Shown: piece by piece, positions 25,736 through 34,299 of the stretch
Layout: the number at the start of each line of letters is the position of its first letter
Position numbering within the stretch: position 1 is the first letter of the stretch
Assembly: GCF_007753095.1 (NCBI RefSeq)
Contig: NZ_CP036348.1
Coordinates: 310,001 to 374,000 of the forward strand
From: Rosistilla carotiformis
GTDB lineage: Bacteria > Planctomycetota > Planctomycetia > Pirellulales > Pirellulaceae
Reading direction: 5' to 3'
DNA length: 64,000 bases
Program-made: the position numbers and the translations under genes
The notes under the pieces: model-generated
What the model was told of the DNA's origin: nothing
Databases searched by the model: none
The model's input: the letters and a program-made list of their open reading frames with translations, nothing else

Positions 25736-26971
25736 CTAAACCTTGCCGCAGATGACCGATGCGTTATGGCCACCGAAGCCAAAGCTGTTGCTCATCGCGA
25801 TCTTGACGTCCTTCTGACGCGCCTCGCGGGGCGTGTAGTCGAGGTCGCAATCGGGGTCGGGAGTGTCCAGGTTGATCGTCGGTGGGATGCTGCCATTGTT
25901 GATTGCACTGATGCAGATCACCAATTCGATCCCGCCACTGGCTCCCAGCGAGTGCCCCAGGGCGCTCTTGGTGCTGCTGATCGAGACCGATTTCGCGTCG
26001 CTGCCAAAGACAGTCTTCACGGCTTGCGTTTCCGCCTTGTCGCCCAGCGGAGTGCTGGTGCCGTGAGCATTGATGTATCCGATGTCCGCTGGATTCAGCT
26101 TCGCATCGCTCAACGCTTCGGCCATCGCGCGGCCGGCTCCGGCGCCTTGGGCGTCGGGCGACGTGATGTGCCCCGCATCGGCGGTGGTGCCAAAGCCCAG
26201 GATCTCGGCCAGGATGTTGGCACCGCGAGCTTTGGCGTGTTCGTATTCCTCGAAGACCAGGATGCCAGCGCCTTCGGCCAACACAAACCCGTCGCGGTCC
26301 TTGTCGAACGGACGACTGGCTCGCTGCGGATCGTCGTTGCGAGTCGAAAGCGCTTTCATGTTTTGGAAACCAGCCAACGCCATCGGCGTGACCGCCGCTT
26401 CGCTGCCGCCGGTGACCATCACATCGGTCTCGCCAGTCTGGATCGATCGCAGCGCACAGCCCATCGCATTGGCAGCGCTAGCACAAGCCGTGGCGACGCC
26501 GAAGTTAGGTCCTCGCAGGCCATAGGTGATCGAAACGTTACCGCCAGCCGCGTTCAGCATCAGCTTGGGGATCACAAAAGGGCTGACCCGATCGGGTCCC
26601 TTGGCGATCAAACGCTGCATCTGGGTTTCGATTTCCCACAGACCACCGATACCCGATCCGATAATCGCGCCACAGCGATCGGGATTCTCTTTCGAGAAAT
26701 CGATGCCCGATTGATCGACCGCTCGGCCCGCGCTGTACATCGCAAAGGCGGAGAACCGGTCGACTCGCTTCGCTTCTTTTTTGACCACGTAGGGCTCTGG
26801 CGAGAAGTCGTGAACCTCTCCACCAAACTTGACCTTGAACTCGTTCGTGTCAAGGTAAACCAAGTCCCGGATACCACTCTTGGCAGCCAGCAGGTTTTGC
26901 ATCAATTCGTCAACTTCGCAACCAAGCGGAGTGACGACGCCCATCCCGGTCACAACGACCCGTCGATTCAT
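25736..26971 (-). CDS. fabF: Beta-ketoacyl-ACP synthase II
   Basis: Elongating condensing enzyme of fatty-acid synthesis: joins malonyl-ACP to a growing acyl-ACP. 411 residues, normal length. The catalytic triad is Cys163 in TACASAANAMG, a His in HGTSTPLGD (about 304) and a His in LGHSLGASGG (about 341). The ending SFGFGGHNASVI is typical. It is the last gene of the minus-strand run rpmF-fabD-fabG-acpP-fabF. The 167-bp gap to acpP contains a large hairpin. Confidence 0.96.
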   Translation of the reverse strand: MNRRVVVTGMGVVTPLGCEVDELMQNLLAAKSGIRDLVYLDTNEFKVKFGGEVHDFSPEPYVVKKEAKRVDRFSAFAMYSAGRAVDQSGIDFSKENPDRCGAIIGSGIGGLWEIETQMQRLIAKGPDRVSPFVIPKLMLNAAGGNVSITYGLRGPNFGVATACASAANAMGCALRSIQTGETDVMVTGGSEAAVTPMALAGFQNMKALSTRNDDPQRASRPFDKDRDGFVLAEGAGILVFEEYEHAKARGANILAEILGFGTTADAGHITSPDAQGAGAGRAMAEALSDAKLNPADIGYINAHGTSTPLGDKAETQAVKTVFGSDAKSVSISSTKSALGHSLGASGGIELVICISAINNGSIPPTINLDTPDPDCDLDYTPREARQKDVKIAMSNSFGFGGHNASVICGKV

Positions 26972-27058
26972 GTTTTAGGTTCCAATTGATCCCGCCGGTC
27001 GCCTTAGAACGCGACAGACGCGAAGGTGACTCGAACAGTCGCCCCATAATAAAAGTAA

Positions 27059-27110
27059 TGCCGCCAGACCAGACGCGAGGCTTTATTCAAGCGTCCTGGC
27101 TTTGGCGGCA
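27059..27110 (-). terminator. Large hairpin between acpP and fabF (partial terminator or processing site)
   Basis: TGCCGCCA at 27059 and TGGCGGCA ending at 27110 enclose further pairing (CAGACGC with GCGTCCTG), an imperfect stem of about 18 bp. On the minus strand TTACTTTTATTA follows. It could lower fabF expression relative to acpP. Confidence 0.5.
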
Positions 27111-27138
27111 CTGCGTCATACGGATTGAAAAGTCAGGC

Positions 27139-27381
27139 TTACGAAGCAGCCTGTTCCTTTTCGATGTAGTCGATCGCTTCGCCGACCTTTTGGATCTTCT
27201 CAGCCGAATCGTCGGGAATGTTGATGTCGAACTCTTCTTCCAGTTCCATCACAAGTTCGACGGTGTCCAAGGAGTCCGCACCTAGATCGTTTACAAACGA
27301 GGTATCTCGGGTGATCTTCTCTTTGTCCACGCCCAATTGCTCTGCGACAATGTCGATCACGCGTTCTTCAATCGATGCCAT
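27139..27381 (-). CDS. acpP: Acyl carrier protein
   Basis: Carries growing acyl chains on a 4'-phosphopantetheine arm. 80 residues, highly acidic, with the attachment motif [13 protein letters not shown]; Ser37 is the modified residue. Four-helix fold features are visible: [28 protein letters not shown] and a final VGEAIDYI. It stands between fabG and fabF. A promoter candidate and a perfect palindrome precede it, suggesting independent transcription in addition to read-through. Confidence 0.97.
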   Translation of the reverse strand: MASIEERVIDIVAEQLGVDKEKITRDTSFVNDLGADSLDTVELVMELEEEFDINIPDDSAEKIQKVGEAIDYIEKEQAAS

Positions 27382-27438
27382 CCGGCGTTCTCCAAAAACT
27401 GGTATTCAGTGTTTTCTAAAATTGATGAATTGATTCGT

Positions 27439-27456
27439 GCGCCGTGGTCACGGCGC
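27439..27456. promoter_or_regulatory. Perfect palindrome in the acpP leader
   Basis: GCGCCGTG-GT-CACGGCGC, two 8-base arms with a 2-base centre, 58 bases before acpP and downstream of the candidate promoter. It could be an operator or an RNA hairpin. No regulator is identified. Confidence 0.4.
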
Positions 27457-27481
27457 GAAAGTCAAACGTTGAGGATTCCAA

Positions 27482-27511
27482 AAGATAGAGGATGCGCATA
27501 AACAGGGTCAA
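27482..27511 (-). promoter_or_regulatory. Probable sigma70-type promoter for acpP
   Basis: On the minus strand TTGACC (27506-27511) and TATCTT (27482-27487) are 18 bases apart. The leader would be about 95 bases long. Confidence 0.5.
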
Positions 27512-27611
27512 TATCCGCCTGGCATTCTCCTAGCGTCAAGAGCCCGGTTTTTTCCGATATTTCGCAGCATCCGCCCCTTGTGGACAGAAATCTGACAAAA
27601 ACCGGTTTCGA

Positions 27612-28370
27612 TCAGCCCGTCATGCCGCCGTCGACAACCAGGCATTGTCCGGTGATGTAGCTAGCCGCAGGGCTCGCCAGAAACAGGACAGTCGCCGCCA
27701 CATCTTCCGGCTGCCCAACACGCTTCGCTGGGATCTGCTTTTCCACTTCAGCCAGCACTACGTCGCCCAAGGCGGCCGTCATTTCGCTGGCGATGAATCC
27801 GGGAGCGACCGCGTTGACGGTCACACCGCGGCTGCACAGTTCTCGCGACAGCGAACGCGACAAACCTATCATACCCGCCTTGGACGCTGAATAGTTCGTT
27901 TGCCCGGGATTTCCAATGATCCCCGAAATGCTGGCCATGTTGATGATCCGGCCATATTTTGCACGACGCATGATCGTTGCCGCCGCACGGCAACAGACGA
28001 AGCAGCTTGTCAGGTTCGTCGCGATCACTTCGTCCCACTGCTCGTCGGTCATTCCACGCATCAGTTTGTCACGGGTGACGCCAGCATTGTTGACCAAAAT
28101 GTCCAGACGGCCATGCTTTTCGTGCGTTCCAGTGATCGCATCGGCCGCAGCTTTGCGGTCGGTCACGTCACACGCCAGGGCCTCAGCCTTCCCCCCCTCG
28201 GCTTCGATCTCGGCAACGGTAGCGGCAAGTTTTTCGGCGTTGCGAGCCAGGCAAACGACCGTAGCGCCATTGGCACCGAGGGCCAACGCGATCGATTTGC
28301 CGAGCCCTTGCGAGGCGCCGGTGACAATTGCGACCTGGCCGTTTAAATCTGCGGAAATCGAGAGCTTCAT
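27612..28370 (-). CDS. fabG: 3-oxoacyl-ACP reductase
   Basis: NADPH-dependent reduction of 3-oxoacyl-ACP, the first reductive step of the elongation cycle. 252 residues of the short-chain dehydrogenase fold. The cofactor motif is TGASQGLG (17-24), NNAG is near 94, and the catalytic Ser147, Tyr160 and Lys164 (NYSASKAG) have the standard spacing. The C-terminal [15 protein letters not shown] is typical of FabG. It lies 73 bp after fabD and 230 bp before acpP. Confidence 0.95.
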   Translation of the reverse strand: MKLSISADLNGQVAIVTGASQGLGKSIALALGANGATVVCLARNAEKLAATVAEIEAEGGKAEALACDVTDRKAAADAITGTHEKHGRLDILVNNAGVTRDKLMRGMTDEQWDEVIATNLTSCFVCCRAAATIMRRAKYGRIINMASISGIIGNPGQTNYSASKAGMIGLSRSLSRELCSRGVTVNAVAPGFIASEMTAALGDVVLAEVEKQIPAKRVGQPEDVAATVLFLASPAASYITGQCLVVDGGMTG

Positions 28371-28443
28371 GAATCTATTTCTTGGTTCGGTTGGTCGTTG
28401 AGAGAGTTGTTATCGAAGAGTAGGAATTCATGCGCGACGTCAA

Positions 28444-29376
28444 TCAGTTGTCGTCGCCGAATCCTTCAGCAGGCATCTTGCGGTCGATCCGGCGAAGAAT
28501 TCCGCGCAACACGCGTCCCGCTCCGACTTCAAAGAATCCTTGCGTCCCGTCGGCGATCATCTGCCGCACCGATTCTTCCCAGCGAACGGGGCTGACCACT
28601 TGGCGTGCCAATAGGCTGCGGATTTCATCGGGCGATGTGTGCGAGCGAGCATCGACATTCGACACGACGGGGATTTTTGCATCGACGATTGGCATTTCCG
28701 CAAGGGCTTCGGTAAGTGAGTCGACAGCGGAAGCCATCAAAGGTGTGTGGAATGCGCCAGCAACGCTCAGCGGGATCACCTTCATGGCGCCCGCTTCCAT
28801 TGCGACCGTCTCCAGACGCGCCAGTGCTGTTTTATGGCCCGATACGGCGATGTTGCCTGGGCACAGAAGATTGGCGATCTGCAATACTTCGCCCGGTTCG
28901 ACGGCCTGGCGGCAGACATCGGTCAGTTTGTCGACGTCTAGCCCCAGTACGCTTGCCATTCCGCTTTCGACGGCATCGGCAGCGGCTTGCATGGCTTGCC
29001 CGCGACGTTGAACCAATCGGACCGAAGACTCGAAATCCAAGGCCCCGGCAAAGCAGACGGCTGTATATTCACCAAGGCTCAGTCCCGCCGCAACGGTCGC
29101 CTGCGCTAAAATCTGCGGCTGTTCGATTCGCATCACTTCGATTGCTGCGATGCTGCTGACAAACAACGCCGGTTGACTGTATTCCGTCGCCGAGAGACGC
29201 GATTCAGGGCCGTTCAAGCAAACGTCGGCCAGGTCGTAACCCAAGATTGCGGAGGCGCGCTCGAAGACGTCGCGCGCAATGGCATGCTGATCCAGCAGTC
29301 CACGACACATCCCTACGGATTGCGCGCCTTGCCCAGGGAACAGGAAACCAATTTTTTGCACTTCAAGCGAAACCAT
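28444..29376 (-). CDS. fabD: Malonyl-CoA:ACP transacylase
   Basis: Loads malonyl groups on ACP. 310 residues from the ATG at 29376 (MVSLEVQKIGFLFPGQG); the frame is open 8 codons further but the conserved beginning supports this start. The nucleophile is Ser100 in AAGLSLGEYTA. The residue before it is Leu, where E. coli has His; the GLSLGE variant is known in plant and cyanobacterial enzymes, so it is not a defect. The catalytic His is in GAFHTPLM. It is the second gene of the rpmF-fab run. Confidence 0.94.
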   Translation of the reverse strand: MVSLEVQKIGFLFPGQGAQSVGMCRGLLDQHAIARDVFERASAILGYDLADVCLNGPESRLSATEYSQPALFVSSIAAIEVMRIEQPQILAQATVAAGLSLGEYTAVCFAGALDFESSVRLVQRRGQAMQAAADAVESGMASVLGLDVDKLTDVCRQAVEPGEVLQIANLLCPGNIAVSGHKTALARLETVAMEAGAMKVIPLSVAGAFHTPLMASAVDSLTEALAEMPIVDAKIPVVSNVDARSHTSPDEIRSLLARQVVSPVRWEESVRQMIADGTQGFFEVGAGRVLRGILRRIDRKMPAEGFGDDN

Positions 29377-29471
29377 GCGTGTCCATTCGACCAACGGCAA
29401 ACCAACAAATCGCGAACGATTTGCAATTGCTTAGCGGATATGAGGCAGACAGATTAAACCGCGGTGGCAGT

Positions 29472-29654
29472 TTAGTCTTCGTTGACTTCCACAATCGTGC
29501 GACCCATGTAGTACCCGCACTTCGGGCATACGGTGTGAGTCGGCGTGGCCGAGCTGCACTGAGGGCAATAGGTCAATTGCTTGCGGCTCAAGTGATCGTG
29601 CGAACGCCGCTTGTTGGTGCGGCTATTGGAATGCTTGCGTTTTGGAACGGCCAT
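29472..29654 (-). CDS. rpmF: 50S ribosomal protein L32
   Basis: 60 residues, starting MAVPKRKHSNSRTNKRR and holding a zinc ribbon of two Cys pairs (YCPQC and VCPKC). It is a structural protein of the large subunit. Linkage of rpmF to fatty-acid genes is conserved in many bacteria; here plsX and fabH, usually between rpmF and fabD, are missing. A near-consensus promoter is about 75 bases upstream. Confidence 0.95.
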   Translation of the reverse strand: MAVPKRKHSNSRTNKRRSHDHLSRKQLTYCPQCSSATPTHTVCPKCGYYMGRTIVEVNED

Positions 29655-29731
29655 GACGAAATCTCAGATTACGGAATTAGGAGCAATGCTCTTTATGGAC
29701 ATAGTGACTTATCAGCTAGTCGAAGCCCCAT

Positions 29732-29761
29732 ATCGTACAAATTCTTCAAATTACCTGTCAA
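29732..29761 (-). promoter_or_regulatory. Probable sigma70-type promoter for rpmF and the fab genes
   Basis: On the minus strand a consensus TTGACA (29756-29761) and TACGAT (29732-29737) are 18 bases apart. The leader to rpmF would be about 70 bases. Confidence 0.6.
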
Positions 29762-29937
29762 CGCGTTCGCTGTCCGATATCTTGACTATTTTCCGGTAAC
29801 CGTGTGCCAAATCCCGCAAAACGGGTCGAAATCGGGGGAAATGAGGCTTTTCGAAGCATGGATCGTCGAAATCGCACGGCGGAACCAAATTTGCGCAACA
29901 TCCTTTGCAAGCATTCTTAAACGGGCTAAACCGCAGT

Positions 29938-30996
29938 TCAGCTAGCCATTTTGAGGAACAGCTCCTCCAAAACCCATCGCGCCCGATCGTCGGTCGAGTG
30001 GGTTCCTTTGAGCTTCAAGTCGGCATCCAATAGCCAACCGAGCATGCGTTGAGCGCGGGGGCGTCCGATCTTTCGCAGATGGGCTTCGGCCTTCTTCATG
30101 TCAAACGGACGGAAGCCCGCTTGTTGCAGCGCGTCGGACAAAGAGATCCGTCGGCCCGACTTCTCCGCGTAATCGATCGCCGCGGCGGCGAGCCCCAATC
30201 GCCGCAGAGACCAGGAAATCTGCGGCAGCAGTGCAAACGCCTTCTCGCCGCTGGCGATCAGGTGGTCCAGTTGCCGCAGCGCTTCGCCCGAATTCCCTTC
30301 GGTCGCTGCATCGATGATCTCCCAGGTTGTTTTGCTGCGCCAGCCGCCGACAAACTTGCGGACCATGTCGTCCGTGACCGGTGCCCCCCGCTCGACGCAA
30401 ACCGCTAGCTTGGCGATGTCGGTATCGAGCAGCCCTAGCGAGGTGCCGGACAGCTCGACCAACGTCTCGGCGGCACCCTTCTGCAGTTTGCACTGGTGTC
30501 GCCCCGCGACGAACCCACACAAAAACGACTTCAGCTTGTTCAGATCGGGCTTAGTGCTGCGGCCGCTGCCGGTCGGAATCGCACACTGGACCAACAGATG
30601 GGTTTTGCTGATCGCTTTATAGAGTCGCGTGTTGCCAGGAAACGACTTCAGTTCCAGCAACAACAACCCCGCCGAAGAGGGCTTGGCGACGTACGCCTCC
30701 AATTCCGCGCGGTACTTGGAGACAAATTTGTCGGCGTCGCGGACGACGATCGATCGCGGTTGCCCCATCGAAAAGAGCGATCCGGTCTGCAATTCATCCC
30801 GGACATCCTTCCACTCCGCCAGTTCGCCATCGAGATCGATGCTATCGGGGCGATCCTCTTCCGCCGCATCCAAGCCCAACAGCTTTCGCAACGTCCAGCT
30901 ACGCAGCATCGGATCGTCGCCAAACAAGACGGTGACCGCGCTGGGGGCGGAGTCGTTGGCGGAGGTTAGCAGATCAAAAGCGTTCAGGAGCGGCAT
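29938..30996 (-). CDS. holA: DNA polymerase III subunit delta
   Basis: Clamp-loader subunit that opens the beta clamp. 352 residues. The N-terminal part (VTVLFGDDPMLRSWTLRKLLG) matches the delta fold start; the middle has SGTSLGLLDTDIAKLAVCVERG, the conserved LxxElxKLal-like segment, followed by FVGGWRSKTTWEIIDAA. The C-terminal domain ends with WVLEELFLKMA. The sequence is divergent, as is usual for HolA, but the order of motifs is convincing. It is upstream of rpmF on the same strand, with 283 bp between that hold the rpmF promoter. Confidence 0.85.
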   Translation of the reverse strand: MPLLNAFDLLTSANDSAPSAVTVLFGDDPMLRSWTLRKLLGLDAAEEDRPDSIDLDGELAEWKDVRDELQTGSLFSMGQPRSIVVRDADKFVSKYRAELEAYVAKPSSAGLLLLELKSFPGNTRLYKAISKTHLLVQCAIPTGSGRSTKPDLNKLKSFLCGFVAGRHQCKLQKGAAETLVELSGTSLGLLDTDIAKLAVCVERGAPVTDDMVRKFVGGWRSKTTWEIIDAATEGNSGEALRQLDHLIASGEKAFALLPQISWSLRRLGLAAAAIDYAEKSGRRISLSDALQQAGFRPFDMKKAEAHLRKIGRPRAQRMLGWLLDADLKLKGTHSTDDRARWVLEELFLKMAS

Positions 30997-31109
30997 GGTC
31001 GAATGCGATCGGCGGGCAAATAAACGTGACGAACAGTTGAAGCGGTGTGCATTTCAATCGAAAACTGTAGCGGCTTTCTGCCACGACAACACCCGACAGT
31101 CGCTCAAGC

Positions 31110-32063
31110 TCAACGCCCTTCTTTTGGCAACGCTTCGCTCAAATCGCCGGCCAGCTGTTGAAGCTCGCTCACCTGCAGCGACATCAACAACTCGACAGAA
31201 TCGACCTTGCGGCTCAAGACCTCTTGAAGCGTCCGGATCCGGCCGATCCATTCCCCCTTTTCAACACCTGCTTGAACCCCTTTCTCGATCCCCTCTTTTA
31301 ACCACTGTTCAGCGATAGTTGGCATCAGGTTTTCTCCTTCGATTCGCAATGCGTCGGCGACCGCCGTTCGCAACTGGTCGCGAGTCACTCGGTCGGTTCC
31401 GCTGACCAGATAGCGGAGGATCGTTTCAAGGCTCGCCAATCCCGTCGCCGGGGGGAGCAATCTGCGAAACAGCCGCAAAAGCTCCGGCAGCCGCTCGGGC
31501 AGTTCATCGCGCCCGATGTATTTTAGCAGCGACATGTACGCGAAGAAAAGCGATTCGGTACGCAATTCTTCATCGGTGCAACAGCTCAGATCGATCAACG
31601 GCATCGTGAACGACGGAACATAGGGCTGCAGCGATGCAGGAGCATCGATCAGTTCCGGCAGCGATCGAGCGACATTCCATGGCCGCACGCCATGATACAA
31701 CACGATCGGAATCACGCAGCGCAACGGCAGCGAATCCCGCTGCCGTTGGTCCAACACCCCAAAGATATACCGCAACACCTGGAACGACGTCATCGCATCG
31801 GGGGACGATTTGTGTTCGAACAACAACACAACCAACGCCTCGCCGCCGCCAGCCAACGCGACCTCAAAGACCAGATCCGAAAGGCTCTCACGCAACGTCT
31901 GATCGACAAACGATTGCTTCGCAGGAGCGATGGTATCGAGATCCAACTCCGCCACGACCTCTGGCGGCAGACGCCACAGCACGAGCTGGCGAACCTGATC
32001 GATCTCGCCTAAGAACCGGCGAACAAACCGGTCGTGAGGATTGTTGACGGCGTCGTCCGACAT
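31110..32063 (-). CDS. Rpn-family PD-(D/E)XK nuclease / transposase_31-like protein
   Basis: 317 residues. The N-terminal nuclease domain has the pattern of Rpn (YhgA-like) proteins: DRFVRRFLGE at 11-20, Asp63 in LSDLVFEV, and Glu83/Lys85 in LLFEHKSSPD, then RYIFGV. C-terminal to about residue 250 there are short repeats EGIEKGVQAGVEKGEW typical of this family. Family members promote RecA-independent recombination in E. coli. No insertion-sequence ends or transposon partners are seen beside it, so it may be resident. The catalytic residues look intact. Confidence 0.85.
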   Translation of the reverse strand: MSDDAVNNPHDRFVRRFLGEIDQVRQLVLWRLPPEVVAELDLDTIAPAKQSFVDQTLRESLSDLVFEVALAGGGEALVVLLFEHKSSPDAMTSFQVLRYIFGVLDQRQRDSLPLRCVIPIVLYHGVRPWNVARSLPELIDAPASLQPYVPSFTMPLIDLSCCTDEELRTESLFFAYMSLLKYIGRDELPERLPELLRLFRRLLPPATGLASLETILRYLVSGTDRVTRDQLRTAVADALRIEGENLMPTIAEQWLKEGIEKGVQAGVEKGEWIGRIRTLQEVLSRKVDSVELLMSLQVSELQQLAGDLSEALPKEGR

Positions 32064-32156
32064 CGGCCCAGCCTCCCGTGTCTCGCTTGCTTTTGATGCC
32101 TATGCATTGTAGGGCAGTCAGCAAGCGGCACGGAATCGCGGAAACCGACGCCAGTT

Positions 32157-34112
32157 CTAACGAAAGCTTGCTCGGGGCAGAGCGGCTTGTGTGCCTTCGG
32201 GTTGACTTTCGATTGTTTGAAAGCCATTGATCCGTCCTTGCGGCGACAATCCTTGTACCGAGATTGGCACGTCCAGTGCGTGCACGCCGACGTTCCCCGC
32301 CTTGTCGGTCGCTTCGACTCGCAAGTAGATCTGCCGCGGCAGTTGTGGATCGGCAGGCCAGATGTAGCGTCCTGTGTTCGCTAAGCCTGTGGCGATCGTT
32401 GTCCAGGGACCGTCGAGCGAATCGGAAAAGGCGAGGCTGATCGGGCGCGGGCCAAAGTTTTCGTCGTTGCAGGCATAATCGATGATTAGCGAGCCGGTGT
32501 ACCCTTCGTCGCCATACGTCGCCCCCGTCACGCGAGTCTGTGGCGCCGTGGTGTCCACGAGCACGTAGATGTCGGCCGGATCGCCGGAGACAGGGCGCGG
32601 CGTGGTCAATCCGTTAGCGGCTACGATCACGATTCGGAACCCAACGATCCCTTCCTTGGACACCTCGATGTCGAACGGACTTTGTTTGTCGGGATCGGCA
32701 TTCCATCGCTGCCAAGTCTGGCCGCCGTCGCGAGTTCCCCACAATTCAACCGCTTCGACCCCGCCGTTGCCTACCGATTCGACCTCGTAATCCAGACTGA
32801 ACTGCTTCGATCGCGTGACTCTTGGCGTATCGTTTAGTGACAGCGTTCGCGACTGACGCGTTTCTGCGGGCTCTGCTGGCGGTTCAGATTCCGCTGGGGA
32901 AACGGCGCTAACTTGCGTCCCCTGCAGCGGACGAAACGCTTCCCGTGGTGCGGCCGGTTGCTGTTGCAATGTCGAGGTGTGAGGCGGTTCGATCGATGGC
33001 GAATACGTTCCGGTCGCCGTGCCATAGTGAGGATTGGCCATCGGTTGTTGCATTGGCGGATTGAGACCGAAGCCTTGCGTATCGCTGACCGTCCGGGCTG
33101 TCATTGGGGCCGAGCCGCGGAATTGCGATGTGGCCGGATGTGTATAGGAATGTGCCGGGGCTGCCGAGGTCGCGGGCAGCCCAGTTTGTGGCGTCGCTGG
33201 CGGGTAGGCCGAATTGCCAACGGGGGTTGCTTGGGCAGACTGGTAAGCAGGCTGCGGATAGCCTGAGGTTGGGGCTGGTTGGGAGTACATCGGCATCGCG
33301 TTGCCGCGGGGTGGCAGACGGTCCGAAACGGGAGTGGCGTTCATGCCGGCGCCTTGCTGCCGAGGGTCGCTGGCAAAGGTCATCGGGTTGGCCGCCACGC
33401 GAGGGCGTTGAACCTGTTCGTTAAACACCGTTTGGTTCCCCGCCTTGTCGCGAACGATCATCCGCACATGGACCTGGCGCCAATCCGTTTGGGGTTGCCA
33501 AGTGATCCGCCCCACCATCGCGCCGTCCTCGGGGCGACGTCCCGGGCGGCCGTCGATCGTGATCGGCATCCACTGACGAACCGCATCGGTCATGTATTCC
33601 AGTTGCATGAAGCTTTCATCGACAGCAATGTCGGTGATCGCATAATCCAACACGATCTGGCCATTGATGTCCGAATCGGTGGTCGCTTGAACTTGTGGGT
33701 TCGTAGTGTCGACAAACACCCGCAACTGAGGCGACATGTTCCCTGTGGGGTAGGAGATCCCGCGAGCATCGATCGTTCGCGTGGAGAACCAGAAATCGCC
33801 ATCCTCCGGAGCCTGGAACGGGAATCCGCTTTCGTTTGCCGGTTGCCGCGCGAAGAACTTCCAAGTCTTTCCCTGGTCACGCGAGACAAATAACTGGACC
33901 TCGACCGGCTGGGCCCCCGTCCGTTCGACCGAAAAGGGGATATCAAAGCTGGTGTTGTTCAAGAACACGCCAGCTCCGAAGTCCTGCGGCGGCGGTGATG
34001 CAATCACGCTCGCCTGCATCGCAGGTGCCTGGGCAACGGCGACGTTTGTGCAACAATACATAGGAATGGCACACAAGACCGCCAATGTTCGGTGAATTCG
34101 CTTTTGTCGCAT
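32157..34112 (-). CDS. Secreted protein with Ig-like repeats and a Pro/Gln-rich linker
   Basis: 651 residues from the ATG at 34112 (MRQKRIHRTLAV), which begins a signal peptide; the frame is open 29 codons further. Two related regions, about 25-235 and 430-630, contain Ig-like or fibronectin-like beta folds: LFVSRDQGKTWKFFAR and LWGTRDGGQTWQRW, RVFVDTTNPQVQATT and VLVDTTAPQTRVTG, and VRDKAGNQTVF and VEATDKAGNVGVH. Between them is a disordered linker rich in Pro, Ala, Ser, Gln and Tyr. Probably a surface or periplasmic structural protein; no enzyme motif is seen. Function unknown. Confidence 0.8.
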   Translation of the reverse strand: MRQKRIHRTLAVLCAIPMYCCTNVAVAQAPAMQASVIASPPPQDFGAGVFLNNTSFDIPFSVERTGAQPVEVQLFVSRDQGKTWKFFARQPANESGFPFQAPEDGDFWFSTRTIDARGISYPTGNMSPQLRVFVDTTNPQVQATTDSDINGQIVLDYAITDIAVDESFMQLEYMTDAVRQWMPITIDGRPGRRPEDGAMVGRITWQPQTDWRQVHVRMIVRDKAGNQTVFNEQVQRPRVAANPMTFASDPRQQGAGMNATPVSDRLPPRGNAMPMYSQPAPTSGYPQPAYQSAQATPVGNSAYPPATPQTGLPATSAAPAHSYTHPATSQFRGSAPMTARTVSDTQGFGLNPPMQQPMANPHYGTATGTYSPSIEPPHTSTLQQQPAAPREAFRPLQGTQVSAVSPAESEPPAEPAETRQSRTLSLNDTPRVTRSKQFSLDYEVESVGNGGVEAVELWGTRDGGQTWQRWNADPDKQSPFDIEVSKEGIVGFRIVIVAANGLTTPRPVSGDPADIYVLVDTTAPQTRVTGATYGDEGYTGSLIIDYACNDENFGPRPISLAFSDSLDGPWTTIATGLANTGRYIWPADPQLPRQIYLRVEATDKAGNVGVHALDVPISVQGLSPQGRINGFQTIESQPEGTQAALPRASFR

Positions 34113-34299
34113 GGGTCCTACTGCTCCGGTCAGATCGATCGCGAGCGTCGATTTGCACGTGCAAACCATTGTCGCGGATGCTGATTCTTCCTGTCGCACT
34201 CAAATTGCGGGTCGTGCCGATCATGCACACTCCTTTGTCGGTTCGGCATTTTCAGCGGATCAACTTGAATCAAACACACGGCTCATCTAGGTAAACAAT

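Noticed and set aside
25550..26989. 479-codon open frame antisense to fabF
   Set aside because: It lies wholly over the well-supported fabF gene, has a composition rich in Arg, Asp and Gln typical of shadow frames, and matches no family.
28444..29376. Loss of the active-site His next to Ser in FabD
   Set aside because: The GLSLGE variant is known in active plant and cyanobacterial enzymes, so it is not a defect.
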